In this document: positions 1 to 15,629 of the stretch, in pieces | Layout: each line of letters opens with the position of its first letter | Numbering within the stretch: the first letter of the stretch is position 1 | Assembly (NCBI GenBank): GCA_016946835.1 | Contig: JACVTC010000004.1 | Location: 180,001-244,000 of the forward strand | Length of the DNA: 64,000 nt | Source of the DNA: Neocallimastix lanati (nom. inval.) | Lineage: Eukaryota > Neocallimastigomycota > Neocallimastigomycetes > Neocallimastigales > Neocallimastigaceae | Reading direction: 5' to 3' | The notes under the pieces: model-generated | The model's input: the letters and a program-made list of their open reading frames with translations, nothing else | What the model was told of the DNA's origin: nothing | Databases searched by the model: none | Program-made: the position numbers and the translations under genes

Positions 1-203
1 TTTTTAAATTATAATAAATTATAATTCTATTATACAATATATATATATATATGTATTTTATAATACATATATTTTTATTATAAATTTATTATTATTATTA
101 TTATTTAATATATTATTATTCATTATTATCATAATCAATTGTTAATTACTATCATAATAATAACAATATTTTTTTTTTTTTTTTCTATTGGAAAAATGAT
201 TAG
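1..203 (+). other. Intron of the MCM4 gene, 3' part
   Basis: AT-rich sequence with no open frame that ends in a T-run and a TAG acceptor at 201-203, directly before a coding exon. The upstream MCM4 exons lie outside the window. Confidence 0.75.
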
Positions 204-417
204 CCTGTTGAAGTTTTCTCAAAATATATTAGTTATGCTAGAAATCATATTCATCCCGTAATTAATGATGAAGCAGCTGAAAAATTAGTTAAAAATTATT
301 CAGAGTTAAGACAATCAAATAGTATTAGTAATAGACATGGTGAACAAAAAACGGTAGCAGCCACTACTCGTCAATTAGAAAGTATGATTCGTTTATCGGA
401 AGCACATGCTCGTATGA

Positions 418-455
<38 letters not shown>

Positions 456-1381
456 AAGTAAAATAAAATTAAAATATAAAACTATTAGTTATAATTTATA
501 TAAATTAATAATAATATGATTAAACATAAAAAAAAAATAAATAAATAAATAAATAAAAAAATAACAAAATTATTATACTAATATATATTAATATTAATAT
601 TCACAAATATAATTATAATTATTACTATTATTATTATAAATACTATTATTATTATAATTATTATTATTACTATTATTATTATTATTACTATTATTACTAT
701 TATTTAATTACTTGTACCATTAAAGATTTTCTAATACAGTAGAAGTTTCAGATGTTGATGAAGCCTATAGATTAATTCGTACTGCCATGCAGTCTTCTGC
801 TATTGATCCAGTGACCGGTCGTATTGATATGGATTTAATTAATACTGGTTTCAGTTCACGTCGTCGTTCACAAAATGCTCAATTACAAAAACAATTATTA
901 GAAATCATTCAATCTATTGATAAGCCTTCCATAAGATTATCAGAACTTCATCGAATATTTAATAATGATGGTTCAGAGGTAAAATATATATATATATTTT
1001 TTTTATAAATTTATCAATTATCAAGTATTTATATATATATATATATATTATATTATTTTATTATATATTTATAAATATTACTTTCACTTTTATTTTAATA
1101 ATTTCTCTCCCATTATATATATAACTAATTAATAATTTTATTATCTATTTATTATATAAATAATATTTATTTATTTATTTATTTATTTATTCCAATAAAA
1201 TATAATAACAACTTTTTTTTTTATTCAAAAAAAATAAAAAAAATAAAAATAAAAATAAAAAATAAAATTGATTTAGACTACTTCTGATATTGAATTTACT
1301 CGTATGTTAGATAATCTTGCTGATGATGGTGAAATATTATTTGATAAACGAGCTCAATTAATTAGAAAATTAATTCGTTAA
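204..1381 (+). CDS. MCM4: DNA replication licensing factor MCM4, C-terminal part (5' partial)
   Basis: MCM4 is one of the six subunits of the nuclear MCM2-7 helicase that unwinds DNA at replication forks. Three exons are visible: 204-418, 726-978 and 1277-1381, with TAA as the stop; phases (2, then 0) join exactly. The first encodes PVEVFSKYISYARNHIHPVI and TTRQLESMIRLSEAHARMR, the MCM segment at the end of the AAA+ domain with the sensor-2 arginine region. The second encodes RFSNTVEVSDVDEAYRLIRT and then AIDPVTGRIDMDLINTG, a stretch characteristic of MCM4 rather than the other MCMs. The remainder matches the C-terminal winged-helix region and ends in LIRKLIR. The Walker motifs and zinc finger are upstream of the window. 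Introns are about 300 bp and filled with A/T runs. Family assignment is firm; MCM4 over its paralogues rests on the PxTGxIDMDLI segment. Confidence 0.93.
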
Positions 1382-3253
1382 TATAATAAATAAATGAAGA
1401 AAATGAATAGATAAATGAAAAATACTATTACTTCAACAAAAAAAAAAAAAAAAAAAAAAACAACTACAATTACAATTATTCATTTATAAAGTTAATTTAT
1501 ATAAATAAAAACATTTTTTTTTTTTTTCTAACGATCATAATATATACATTTACATATCATTTAAAATAATAATAATAACAATAACATAATAATAATAATA
1601 ATAATAATAAAAATAAAAAAAAAAAAATTCATATACAATTTATAAATTTTAAAAATTAAAATTATATAAAAATATATGCATATATATATAGAATATGTAT
1701 AATATATTTACATTGATTGATTATTTGTATGTCATTTAAATAGATATATATATATGTTTATATTTTTATGTTTATATATATATATATATATATATTTACT
1801 TTATTTCTCTCTCTTTGTTCTTATTATTATTATTTTTTTTTTTTTAATAAAAAAAAAAAAAAATTAAAGAAAAACCCAAAAGAATTTTAGTGATGTTATT
1901 AAAAAAAAGTAATGGTCAGATATTACATGATATTTTATTCGGTTTTATCCATAAATACATTAATTTTTTATTTTATTATTTGTCAATAATTTTTATTTAT
2001 TTATTTTTTTTTTAATTATACTTTATACATATATAAATATAATTTTGTTTCAAAATACTTAAAATGAAAATATATATAAAAATAAATATATCTATTTTGC
2101 TTGTCTAATATATATATATATATTTTAAAAAAAGTTCCTGTTTATTTTTTATTTATTCTTTTAAATAATTAAATAAATAAATAAATTAAATATATTAAAA
2201 TAAAAAAAAAAAAATAAAAAAAAAAAAAAAATAATAATAATAATAATAATGTGATAATAAAGAAAAGAATTAAGAATAATATATTACTTTTATTTTATTT
2301 TTACTATTATTTTTTATTAAATAAAGTGAATAAAAATATATATGAACTAAAAAAAAAAAAATAAAAAATTTATATAATAAATATAGACTTCTATTTATAA
2401 GAATATTCAATTTTCATTATTATAATTATTATTATTATTATTAATTTAAATTGAATTGAAATCTTTATTTTCCTAAAAAAAAACATGAAATGGACAATAC
2501 ATCTATTTATATAATCTGGTTGAACAAAGATAAATAATCAATTTTTTTTTTTTTAAAAAAAAAAAATAATATCAATAATGCCCATTTATATAATTATTAG
2601 ACTAATTATAGATTTTTACTTCTTTTCAATTAATTTCAATTCTTTTTTTATGAATGCATTATCATAATTATAAATATTATTTTATAAAATGTATTAAACA
2701 TTTTATATTAAAAATATCTATATTCAATATTAAATATAGATATCTCATTCATTACAATATGGTTTAATAATTGTTTAAAAATATACCAAAAATAATGAAT
2801 TATATCATATATAATACTTCCTAAATTGAAATAAATTATTTAATTATCAAATTAAAAAAGAATTTTTTTAATTATTAGTATAAATTATTTTTAAAAACAA
2901 GAATAAAACAAAACAAAAACAAAAACAAAAAAAAACTCGTATTTTTTTTTTATTTGAAATAATTTTAATTAATCCGCCAATCATAATAAAGAATAATAAT
3001 TATATATAATTATTTCAATTATTTTTTATACACTAATTAATGCTTTTGTTTTTATTATCAAGAGAAATAATTAATGAAATATGAATCACATTTTAGTTAT
3101 TAATAAATAATTTTCAAGAATTAAAAGGTTAAATTTTATTTATAATATATATTCCAATAGCAAATTTTTGTCAAAAATCTTTATTTTTTAAATTTATATT
3201 TTGATAGTATAGTAAAATAATAATTAAATAATAAATAATAAATAAAAAATCAT

Positions 3254-3519
3254 TGAATAATAAATAATAAATAATGTATAATAAATAATAAATAATAAAT
3301 AATAAATATAATAAATAATAAATAAATAATAAATAATAAATAATAAATAATAAATAATAAATAATAAATAATAAATAATAAATAATAAATAATAAATAAT
3401 AAATAATAAATAATAAATAATAATAAATAATAAATAATAAATAATAAATAATAAATAATAAATAATAAATAATAAATAATAAATAATAAATAATAAATAA
3501 TAAATAATAAATAATAAAG
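3254..3519 (+). repeat. Heptanucleotide array (AAATAAT)n
   Basis: About 265 bp of the 7-bp unit AAATAAT with occasional 4-8 bp slips and one TGAATAAT start. Read on the minus strand it gives a meaningless YLLFIIYYLLF-type ORF. Confidence 0.95.
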
Positions 3520-4023
3520 AGTAATTAAATAATTATTCCCTATGAAAATTATTAAAATTATATTACCATTTAAAGAATATAATTTTTCAATAAATACATT
3601 CATTACACATATGAAAATGTTTATTAAATCATCATAATAAAAACTTTAATTATTATAAATATATTTATATATAGTTTAATGAATCATTTCTATATCAATA
3701 TCCATTTAATTATTTTTTTTATATACATTTATTTTATTTTATTTTATTTTATTTTAATTATTGAACAATTTTAAGTTCTTATATTATCATTAAGTGAATG
3801 AAATATTCATCAACGTACAGACAGGTTATTTTATTATATTATTATAAATAAAAATATTATTACAATTTAATAATAATAATAATAATAATAATGACTAAAT
3901 AAGTTATCATAATACAAATCTGATAAGAATAGATTTGAATTTTATAATTTATTTTAATTTATTATATTTAATGAACTTTGTAAGAATTTTAATATTCTGG
4001 TATTAATATTTTTTCTATATTTT

Positions 4024-4231
4024 TATTATTTATTATATATTATTTATTTATTATTTATTATGATTTGTTATTATTATTTATTATTTATTATTTATTGTTT
4101 ATTATTTATTATTCAATTATTTATTATTTATTATTTATTATTCATTATTCAATTATTTATTATTTATTATTTAATTATTCATTATTTAATTATTTAATTA
4201 TTTATTATTTATTATTTATTATTTATTATTT
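4024..4231 (+). repeat. Heptanucleotide array (TTATTTA)n, opposite orientation
   Basis: The same 7-bp unit as the array 500 bp upstream but on the opposite strand, with interspersed CAATTATT and CATTATT variants. The pair can in principle fold back on itself. Confidence 0.93.
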
Positions 4232-4816
4232 CTTTTTCATTACTAAATAAAAAAAAGACTATAATTATTATTAATATTTTGTTCTATTATAAAATAAAAT
4301 ATTATTTGAATTAATAATAAAATTTCTACTAATTGTAATCAATTCATTTTTCATATTTTATTTTATAATTAATAATTTTTATCCATTAATGTATAAAAAA
4401 GGAAACTTATTTATTATTTCAATCATTTAACAAAGCCAAAAAAAAATAAAATAAAATAAAATTGAATAAATTTATAACAAAATTATTTATATAATGTAAT
4501 ATAAACAATTATACTATTAATATATTTAGTACATATATTATATAATTTAATTTTAATTAAAATTTCAGTTTTAATTAAAAAAGTTAATTCATATATTATA
4601 ATGTAATGGAATAATATATTTTGTGTTGCTTTTTTATTTTAAAAAAAATATTTTATAAATGCTTTTATATTTAAATTTATTTAAGTATGACAATAATAAA
4701 GTTATATACATATATTTAATAATAAAATGTAATCTATAGTTTATATATATAATGTATTTATTAATAATTTTTAATATTATAAAGTTTGAGTTTTTCTGAT
4801 CAAAAAAAAATTTATA

Positions 4817-5080
4817 AACAAATAATAATTAAATAATTAAATAATAAATAATAAATAATAATAAATAATAATAAATAATAATAAATAAATAATAATAATA
4901 AATAATAACAAATAAATAATAAATAATAAATAATAAATAATAAATCATTGAATAATAAATAATAAATAATTAATAATAAATAAATAATAAATAATAAATA
5001 ATTAATTAATAATAAATAATAAATAATAATATTAAATAATAATTAATAATAATAAATAAATAATAAATAAATATTTAAAT
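4817..5080 (+). repeat. Degenerate (AATAAATAAT)n array
   Basis: About 260 bp of mixed AAT, AAATAAT and AAATAATTAAT units, more degenerate than the two arrays to its left. Confidence 0.85.
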
Positions 5081-6017
5081 AAATAAGTATTATATATTAT
5101 ATATTAATTTATTACATATTAAAAATTTGTTATGAATAATTATTTTTCCTATATTACAATTTACGATTTATGATTATTATTTTCTTTAATATATATTTAA
5201 TGTTGATTTGAAACTAAATCATGATTCGTATAAATATTTAATAGTTCTTATTTAATATTTAATTATTATACACAGCAACATGACTTTAAACGTAACATTA
5301 CTCAATCTATCATATATATTCATAATAAATATCAAAAATATATTGTTTTTCAATCCTTTCATATTGATTAGTACTATTTAATAATAAAATCAAAAGAAAA
5401 ACGAAAAAGCCAAATCAAATAAATAATAATAATATAAAAAAAGTATTTAATGATAATAATAAAATGTTTTTATTAAAACATTATATATAATGGTTTTTAT
5501 TAAATTTTGATTTAAATTTTATCTTTAAATTTGTATTTTCTATTTATTAAATACTTTAAAATTCTAATTTTAATAAATATATTTTTTTTTTATTATCGAA
5601 ATAACAAGTAAAAAGAAATAATTATTATATTATTTAAAGGATAAAAAGAGATAAAAAGATTTATCTATTTATTTATTCTATTCAAATTTTAATAATAATA
5701 ATTAATATCTTAATATCATTAACACATATTAAATATAAATATTATTAGGTAATTAATTCTTCAAGAGTTTTAAAAATTTCGCAAAATTTTATACATAAGT
5801 TTTGAGTCAATTTATGATGATTCTTTTTTTTTTTTTTTTTTTTTTTCTTTCAGTTTCTTCATGTTATTTATTATTAAAATATAGAAATAAAAAAATAAAT
5901 AATAAAAAGTTATTAATAGTTTAAGGAAAAATAATATTTATAATGTAATGATAAAAACTATAATTATTAACTCTTTTTTTTATTTTATGTACTATAATTA
6001 AAATTTATAATAATAGA

Positions 6018-6055
<38 letters not shown>

Positions 6056-7444
6056 TATTATTGTTTTCTATAATTACTTTTAATTATTATTATTATTACT
6101 TAAATGTATACTATAAAGATATCTTATAAATTTAATCTTTTAAAGAGTTTTATCATTACTATCATTATTATTCTTTTTAATTTTTTCTGTGTATGTGATG
6201 GTTAGTAAATTTCAAAGTCATTTAATTTAATTTATTTTACTTTTATGGTTTCTTTTGTTTTAAGAATTTAAATTTAAATAAAATTTTTGACAATTTGTAT
6301 AAATGTATTGAAAATAGTATTATAATATATTAAATTATATTGCAATATATTTCCATTAAAATTTCCAGGGATAGAAATTAAATTTATAAAATTTAATTAT
6401 TATTATTATTTAAGAGGAAATCAATTTATTTATTTATTTAATAATGATGTACTTTATTTAGAAATATATAAATTAAATTTAATTGATTCATATAATAGAA
6501 TACTATTGATAATAAATACCAATAATAAAATTAAATTATGTAAAATTACTATTACAATAACAATCAGTAATTATTAATATTTATTATTATAACTAAAAAA
6601 AAAAATATTTGTATATTAATAATATAATATAATATAATATAATATAATAGTTTAAAATTAATAAAAATTATAATAAAATTGTATAAGCAGGATAATAATT
6701 TTTTTTTTTTTTTCCTTTTGAAGTGACTTTTAAATTTTAAATAATACACTTTATACTTTGTAATTTTAAATATATTTTCTTTTGTAAAAAATAAATTTAA
6801 GAATTATAAAATATAGAGAAAATATTTTTATTTAGTAATTCATTGTTTTAATTAAAAAATATATATAAATATTTAATTTTCATTGTATTAGTTTTTTTTT
6901 TTTTTTTTTTTTATCTCTCATTCATAAAGTAAATAAATATATATTTTCTTTTATATAAATAAGTATAATATTGAAATTATTGAAAAAAAAGTAAACCGTA
7001 AAACGTAATACTTTTTTATAAACACAAAATTGGTGTGAAAAAAAGTAGAAAACATAAAATTTATCAGAAAAAAAATAAAGTAAAATAAAAGCAATAAAAT
7101 ATTATATATACATAATATATAAATAAACAATAAACAACACATAAATTATAATATTATTTAATATTATTGAATTAAGAATGTTAAAAGTGAAAAGAAAATA
7201 TAACTTAGAAAAATATTTAAAAAACAAAAGTATAAACAGTAAATATAAAACTTTAATAGAATAATTTATATGATTTATTATCAGTAAATGATTGACTTAT
7301 ATTAATGGAAAAGTAAATAAATTTTGAAATGGAAAAAAAAAAATAAAATAAAAAAGTAAACAAACAATAAATCTTATTAAAATCATATGCATCGATGTAA
7401 AAATAAATATAAATTAAATATATATACAGTGAAACAAAACAAAT

Positions 7445-7482
<38 letters not shown>

Positions 7483-7683
7483 GGTTCGAAATATTTATTG
7501 AATAAATAAAAACTAAAAATGAAATTTACTTTTTATAGATTAAATTTATAATAATATAAATAGTTGAAATAATTTCGACTTAATTCATATTTATGTTTAT
7601 ATATATTAATTTTTAAATTATTGTTTTTATAATTTTTAATATATTAATATATATATATTTCTTTTAAAAAAAGTAATATAAAA

Positions 7684-9286
<1,603 letters not shown>

Positions 9287-9779
9287 ATAAAAAAAATTTG
9301 GTTTAATACAACTTATTTAATTCAATAATAGAAGAAATGATTAATTTTTTTTTTTTTTTTACTTTTTTTTTTTATGGATTCGATTAATAAATTAATAATA
9401 ATAATAATATATATAATTGAAGTAAATAATTATAATTATAATAATATACTTAAATTTAAAAAAAAAAAAAAAAAATTAATAATTAAAAAATATATTTATA
9501 TTTATATAAAATATTTAATTATTATTATTATTATTGTTAATATAAAGAATCTATAATTAAAAAAATTTTTATTTTTAATATTTTTTTTTTATTATTATTT
9601 TTTTTTTATTTAGATATAATAAAAAAATATTAGTTTAAATTATTCCATTAGTTAAAAAAAAAAAAAAAAATTATATCTTAATTTTTTAAAGTAATAAAAA
9701 GTAAAGGACAAAAACGTATAATAAAAAAAATTTTTTTTTTAATAAAAATTTATCGGTCTTTATTTTTTAATATAATATA

Positions 9780-9810
<31 letters not shown>

Positions 9811-10369
9811 GAAAAAAAAATTACAAATAAAAATCTATAACGTTATAAAAAAAAAAAAAATAGTAAAAATCATGAAGTAAAGAAAAAGAGAAAAAAATAT
9901 TATAGAACTTTAAAAATCAATATATCGTAACAATTGTAACTTTTAACAATAAAAATAAAGACCTTTTTAAGCCATTAAAAAAAAAAGCCTTACCTTTTAT
10001 TACTAAATAATATCAATATCATCATAATAATTAATTATAGAAAAGAAATAATAATTAATTAAATTCTATAATATAATTCTTATAATATTAAGAAAAAAAA
10101 AAAAAAAAATTAATAATAAATATAATTAAATATTTGTATATAAAATTTATAAAATATAAAATACATAATAAAAAAAATAAAAAAATAAAAAAAAATTAAT
10201 AATTAATAAAATAATTATCATATTAATAATATAAACTATAAGTTTTTATAATTATTTTAACAGAATTGTATTATTTTTACTTCTATTTCTGTTTTAAATT
10301 TGATGTTAAAACGTTATATTACGTTATATTATTTATAGTTTAAGAGTAATATAGTGTCAGAAGAATATA
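9287..10369. other. RAB6 3' flank and AT-rich spacer
   Basis: Homopolymer-dense sequence (many A and T runs of 10-20). No gene was seen. The RAB6 3' UTR must lie in its left part, but I cannot place a polyadenylation site because A-rich hexamers are everywhere. Confidence 0.6.
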
Positions 10370-10546
10370 ATCAGCATAGCGAGTTTTATACATTGTATAC
10401 TGTCATGTATGAAATTTAAAATTGTCCACTATCTCCTATATATTTGGAAGAGATGCAGATATTACTAATTTTTTAAGTTATAAAAAAGGAATGAGATGTT
10501 TTGTTTAAGAATCAATTATGGAAGTGTATTTTCTTCCCTGTCTAAG

Positions 10547-10580
<34 letters not shown>

Positions 10581-11554
10581 AAGAATCAAGTCCTATCTGG
10601 TGATTATTCTAAAAAAAAAAAAAAAAAAAAAAAACCATTCTTAGTACGATCTGTGGCTCTCTATACAGAAATTAGGCCTAAGGCTAAGTTACTCGACAAG
10701 GGTCGCTTATTCCTACACGGTATAAGTTGCAAGCTAATTAGGAGCGCCAACGCTTAAAAATGCCTGTTTAAGATAAGGCTAGCAGAGCCATACCAATATA
10801 ACCCCTCTTGAAAGGAAAAGACCATAATTTTTTTTTTTTTTTTTTTTTTCGGATAGTCCATTCAAACCCTAAATTCCGGAGAGTTCAATATTTTTGTAAC
10901 GTTTTATAATATAATTATCGTCATATTTCACACACACACATTTATATATATATATATATTTTTTTTTGTATAGTGTTTCTAGATTCTTTAGTCCAAGGAA
11001 TAATAAGGTATTTTTGGGGAATAGATTTAATAAGATTCCTTTTATATAATACAGTTAAATTTTTTACTCCACTTTTGTACAAACGATTTAATTTATAAGA
11101 AAAGGCTTGTGCAGCTACCAGCAATAGGAGGGATGCAGAAGGATCTCGAGAGAGAAAGCATTAAAAGTCCTCCATAGTAGAATTAGGTCTTAAGATAGTC
11201 TTTTTTTTTTTTTTTTTTTTTTCTGAATTTGTATTATTATCATTACTATTTTTTTTTTTTTTTTTTTTTTTTTTCTGAATTTGTATTATTATCATTACTA
11301 TTTTTTTTTTTTTTTTTTCTGAATTTGTATTATTATCATTACTATTTTTTTTTTTTTTTCTGAATTTGTATTATTATCATTACTATTTTTTTTTTTTTTT
11401 TTTTTTTAGAGAAGGAAACCAATACACCAATATTAGACCTGTCAGTATTAATTAATGTTTGAATTCTGGTCATTTTAGATTTGTTTTTGAACCAAAGTAA
11501 CTAGAAGAGGAGAAATAATAAATAGCTTTTACGTAATAACAAAGGATTGGTGAA

Positions 11555-11586
<32 letters not shown>

Positions 11587-11606
11587 AAACTTATTCCTAT
11601 TGTATA

Positions 11607-11641
<35 letters not shown>

Positions 11642-11790
11642 ATGTAAATGAAAGAAGAAATTTTTTTCTTTCTAACTTTAAAAGGCATGTGAGATATATT
11701 AATGTGTTCTAATAAAAGATTATCTGAAAAAGGAATACCTAGATATATATAACTAGAAACTTTAGGAATAGAATTCATCAATTAAAATAA
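10370..11790 (-). mobile_element. LINE (non-LTR retrotransposon) remnant, ORF2 C-terminal part
   Basis: Fragments of a decayed ORF2 read on the minus strand. At 11781-11650 the frame gives IPKVSSYIYLGIPFSDNLLL, the post-palm YLGIPF block of LINE reverse transcriptases. Around 11150-11080 a frame gives IPPIAGSCTSLF, the conserved IPPI block downstream. At 11124-10970 follows AFSYKLNRLYKSGVKNLTVL and IPWTKESRNT. Further down (about 10840-10690) a weak RTGIFKRWRS-like tail is seen. The fragments are broken by frameshifts, stops, long A/T runs and a minisatellite. The GC content is higher than in flanking spacer. A sister fragment with the same YLGIPF block lies at 50.6 kb. The left limit is approximate; the catalytic RT core is missing, so the copy is dead. 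Confidence 0.75.
11223..11407. repeat. Minisatellite, 4 copies, units joined by T-runs
   Basis: Four copies of a 28-base core beginning CTGAATTTGTATTATTATCA start at 11223, 11275, 11319 and 11360. The cores are essentially identical; spacing (52, 44, 41 bp) varies only by T-run length. It sits inside the LINE remnant. Confidence 0.95.
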
Positions 11791-11957
11791 ATATTTATTA
11801 ATTTAATTAGAATAAAAAAAAAAAAAAAAAAAAAAAAAAATTAAAAATAGGAATTAAGGATAAGGAAAAGAGAATTTAGAATAAGTTAACAATGACATTA
11901 TACAGTTTTTTTTTTTTTTCTTTTTTTTTTTATGCATTTTTTTTATTAATGTTTTTT

Positions 11958-12012
<55 letters not shown>

Positions 12013-12906
12013 TAATATTATTATTATTAATTTTTTATTTCCTTTCTATTTTTTTTTTTTTTTTTGTCTATAATTTTTAATAGAACAAAAAGAAAAAATT
12101 AAAAAGAAAACTAAAAAGAAAAATATTTAGTACAAAAATATATTATTAAAAACTTTTATATATCAAACCAAAAATTTTGATTTATATATAAATTATATGG
12201 AATATATATATATATATATTAGTATTTAATAAATTACAAAAGATTAAATTTTATAATTATTAAATACTTTTAACATTTTGTTAATTGATATATATATATA
12301 TATTATATTATATATACATTTTTTATAAATTATAAAGCAATGATAAATATAAATAAAATAAAAAATAAAATAAAATAAAATAAAATAAATAAATAAAATA
12401 AAATAAAATAAAATAAAATAAAATAAAATAAAATAAAATAAAATAAAATAAAATAAAATAAAATAAAATAAAATAAAATAAAATAAAATAAAATAAAATA
12501 AAATAAAATAAAATAAAATAAAATAAAATAAAATAAAATAAAATAAAATAAAATAAAATAAAATAAAATAAAATAAAATAAAATAAATAAATAAATATTT
12601 ATAAACTTTTAATATATACATAAATACACACATATATATCGATGTATATATAATCTATATATTGTAAATAAAAAAAAATATTGTAAAAATATACATATAT
12701 ATATTTTATTTTATATATATATATATAAATTTATATTATTTTCTTTCTTCATAAAATGAAGAAATCAATAAAAAAAAAAATAAAATTATAAAAAAAAATA
12801 TATAAAATTATATATATTTTTATATATATAATAAAGAAAATTAAAAAATTCTCAAATTTTAGTTTATCAATACCCATTTTATATTCATTTGTGTCTATTA
12901 TTATTA

Positions 12907-12942
<36 letters not shown>

Positions 12943-13024
12943 GATTAAATAATAAAAGAAAATAATAATAATAAAGAAGGAAAAAAGTAAATAATATTTA
13001 ATAATATATATTTTATATTTTTAA
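11791..13024. other. AT-rich spacer with poly-T and pentanucleotide array
   Basis: Long A and T runs (11814-11840, 11970-12007) and the (AAATA)n array. No gene was seen. Confidence 0.65.
12352..12596 (+). repeat. Pentanucleotide array (AAATA)n
   Basis: About 245 bp, almost perfect (roughly 48 units). The minus-strand ORF over it (ILFYF repeats) is an artefact of the array. Confidence 0.97.
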
Positions 13025-13041
13025 TTAGGTAGAATTACTAG

Positions 13042-13073
<32 letters not shown>

Positions 13074-14346
13074 GAAGAAGAATTACGGCGATTTTTCGTT
13101 GCAGATGTTCTTGAATTAGCAGATTTTGATTTACGTTGACGTGGTGATGGATTAGTTTTTAATTTTTTTGCTTTTGGCTCATTTAATTCCATTTTTAATG
13201 GTGATATTAAATCTAATTAAAAAAAAAAATAAAAATAAAAATAAAAATAAATTTTATTTAAATAAATAATTTAATTTAAATGAAAATATTATTTATTTAT
13301 TCATTAATATTATAAAATAATAATGATAATTATAATGATATTAATAGTAATAATATGAAACAATAATAATATATATATATATTTTTTTTTTTTTTTGTTT
13401 TTTTATTTTATTTTTTATTTATTTTATTTTATTTTATTTTATTTTATTTTATTTTATTTTATTTTATTTTATTTTATTTTATTTTATTTTATTTTATTTT
13501 ATTTTATTTTATTTTATTTTATTTTATTTTATTTTTAATTTTAATTTTAATTTAAATTAAATAACTATATATATTATAAATATATATTATATTTGTATAT
13601 ATATAAAATTTATAAAACTTACTTGTCATTGGTGATTTCATTGTAGTTGTTGAATTAACATTTGCTTTGGATAAAGCATTACTATTAACAACAGACATCA
13701 AAGAATTTGATATTGTTGCTGAACTTGTACCTAAATTTAAACCGGTTGTACTTAATGCTTCTTTACTAGTTGCTAAACTAGAAAGAACTGAGGAAGAGGC
13801 TGGAAGATTTAATGAACCTAAGCTTGAACTTACTGGACTCATGGTTGTATTTAATTTTAATAAATTATTACTAACAGCAATAGAATTATCACTAAGTGTA
13901 TTAATGCCTGATGAAGGTGGAGATAACGTTGTTGACGCTACTGCTGCAGAGGCAGATAAACGTTTTTTACTTAATGTTCCAGAAATATTATCTGAATTGG
14001 AATTTAATGAAGAATGAATTGGATTTAATGTGGAAGATATTTGTTGTGGTGGGGGCATCATATCCATATCTAATAATGAATTATAATTTTGTCGATTACT
14101 AGTAAAATCTGAATTTGATAGTTGGCGTGATTTTAAATTCATATTATTTAATTTTAAATTTAATTTTTGATTTATAGTTAATGGAATATTTGATTTTTCA
14201 TGTTTATATTGATTTACATACTGATTCAATGTAGCTAAAATATTTATTAATTTAAAAATAATAAATAAATAAATAAAAATAATAAATAATAAAAGATTAA
14301 GTTTATATATTTAGAATTTTTATTTAAAAATTATTAATTTTATTAA

Positions 14347-14387
<41 letters not shown>

Positions 14388-15598
14388 TATTAAATATTGA
14401 TTAAAATACTGTACATTTTGGACCACGTTTCCACCTAATACTATAATTCATTAAATCATCCATTTTATTAACAACTTCATAAATCTTATATATATAAATT
14501 AAAATATTACAATAAATAAAATTATTCATTTTACAATAATTATATATAAAAATATTTTATATATTTTATATTACTTCAAAAAATCGTTTTACTATCATTG
14601 GCATGCCATATTCATTAATATAGTTATCTTTTATATATGAATTATTATTTTCATAGAACTTTTTGATTTGTTTAATTAAATATTCACTTTTTTCAATTTT
14701 AATATTTTTATCATATATTAATTTCACAATGCCATACCAAACAACCTGAAATAAAATACAATAAAAATAAAATAAAATAAAATAAATAGTAGAAATATAA
14801 ATGTAAATTACAGATTGAATAAAATAAAATAAAATAAAATAAAATAAAATAAATAATAATATATTATTAATTTGATATTATTTATTTTTATGTATTTAAT
14901 AAATAAATACATATATACATGTATATATTTTTTATTTTATTTTATTTTTTTTTTTTACCAAAATTCCATCATATTCATATATAATTTCACAATCTTTTCC
15001 TTCTAAAATACAAGATCCATCGCCTAGAACTTTTTCATCTACAATTCCAAAAGAAATTTTCATTGAATTAATTTCAGATTTTGCTATGATATCAAAATAT
15101 TGTGGTATAATTGTTCTTTTCATTTCTATATGTATATATGTATATGTATATTAAATTGTAAATATAAGCATGAATATCAAATTCAATAGAAATATTTATT
15201 AATCAAATATAAATTAATTTTTAATTCAACAATTACCAATAGTTTTTAAATTTTGCAAATTAATAATTATTTTAGATTTATCTGAATAATAATTATTAAC
15301 ATATTGTTTCCAAAATAAAATATTTCTATTCTTTAAATTTTTTTAATTATTATTTATATGTATAATATCGTAGTAACAAGTAATTATAAATATATAAAGA
15401 TATTTAGATAGATATATAAATTAATTAGATATATAAAATGATATTAATATTGATATATTTATAATAATGTTATTATTATTATTAAAGTCTATAGTATTAC
15501 TTTAAATTCACTATTTAGAACAGAAAACATATGATTATATTTTAAGAAAAAAGATCCTTTGCTTCTATTTAATTTAAATAATAGGTTATATTTACATT

Positions 15599-15629
<31 letters not shown>

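Larger units (their letters stand above)
1382..7683. other. Intergenic spacer, 6.3 kb, AT-rich, no gene seen
   Basis: Only AT-rich low-complexity sequence is present: A/T homopolymers, TA and AAT tracts and three 7-bp repeat arrays (listed separately). The short ORFs here are translations of the arrays or of poly-A/T. No tRNA, snRNA or coding-like stretch was found. Confidence 0.7.

Noticed and set aside
3250-3603. 117-aa minus-strand ORF with YLLFIIYYLLF repeats
   Set aside because: Translation of a 7-bp simple repeat array without flanking coding sequence.
7460-7500. GGTTCGAA after an A-run, like a tRNA B box
   Set aside because: No A box, no cloverleaf and no discriminator; flanks are poly-A and AT-rich.
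12244-12633. 129-aa minus-strand ORF (ILFYF repeats)
   Set aside because: Translation of the (AAATA)n array.
13667-14102. Plus-strand ORFs of 116 and 63 aa
   Set aside because: Antisense to exon 8 of the LDB-type gene, whose frame joins its neighbours by splice sites.
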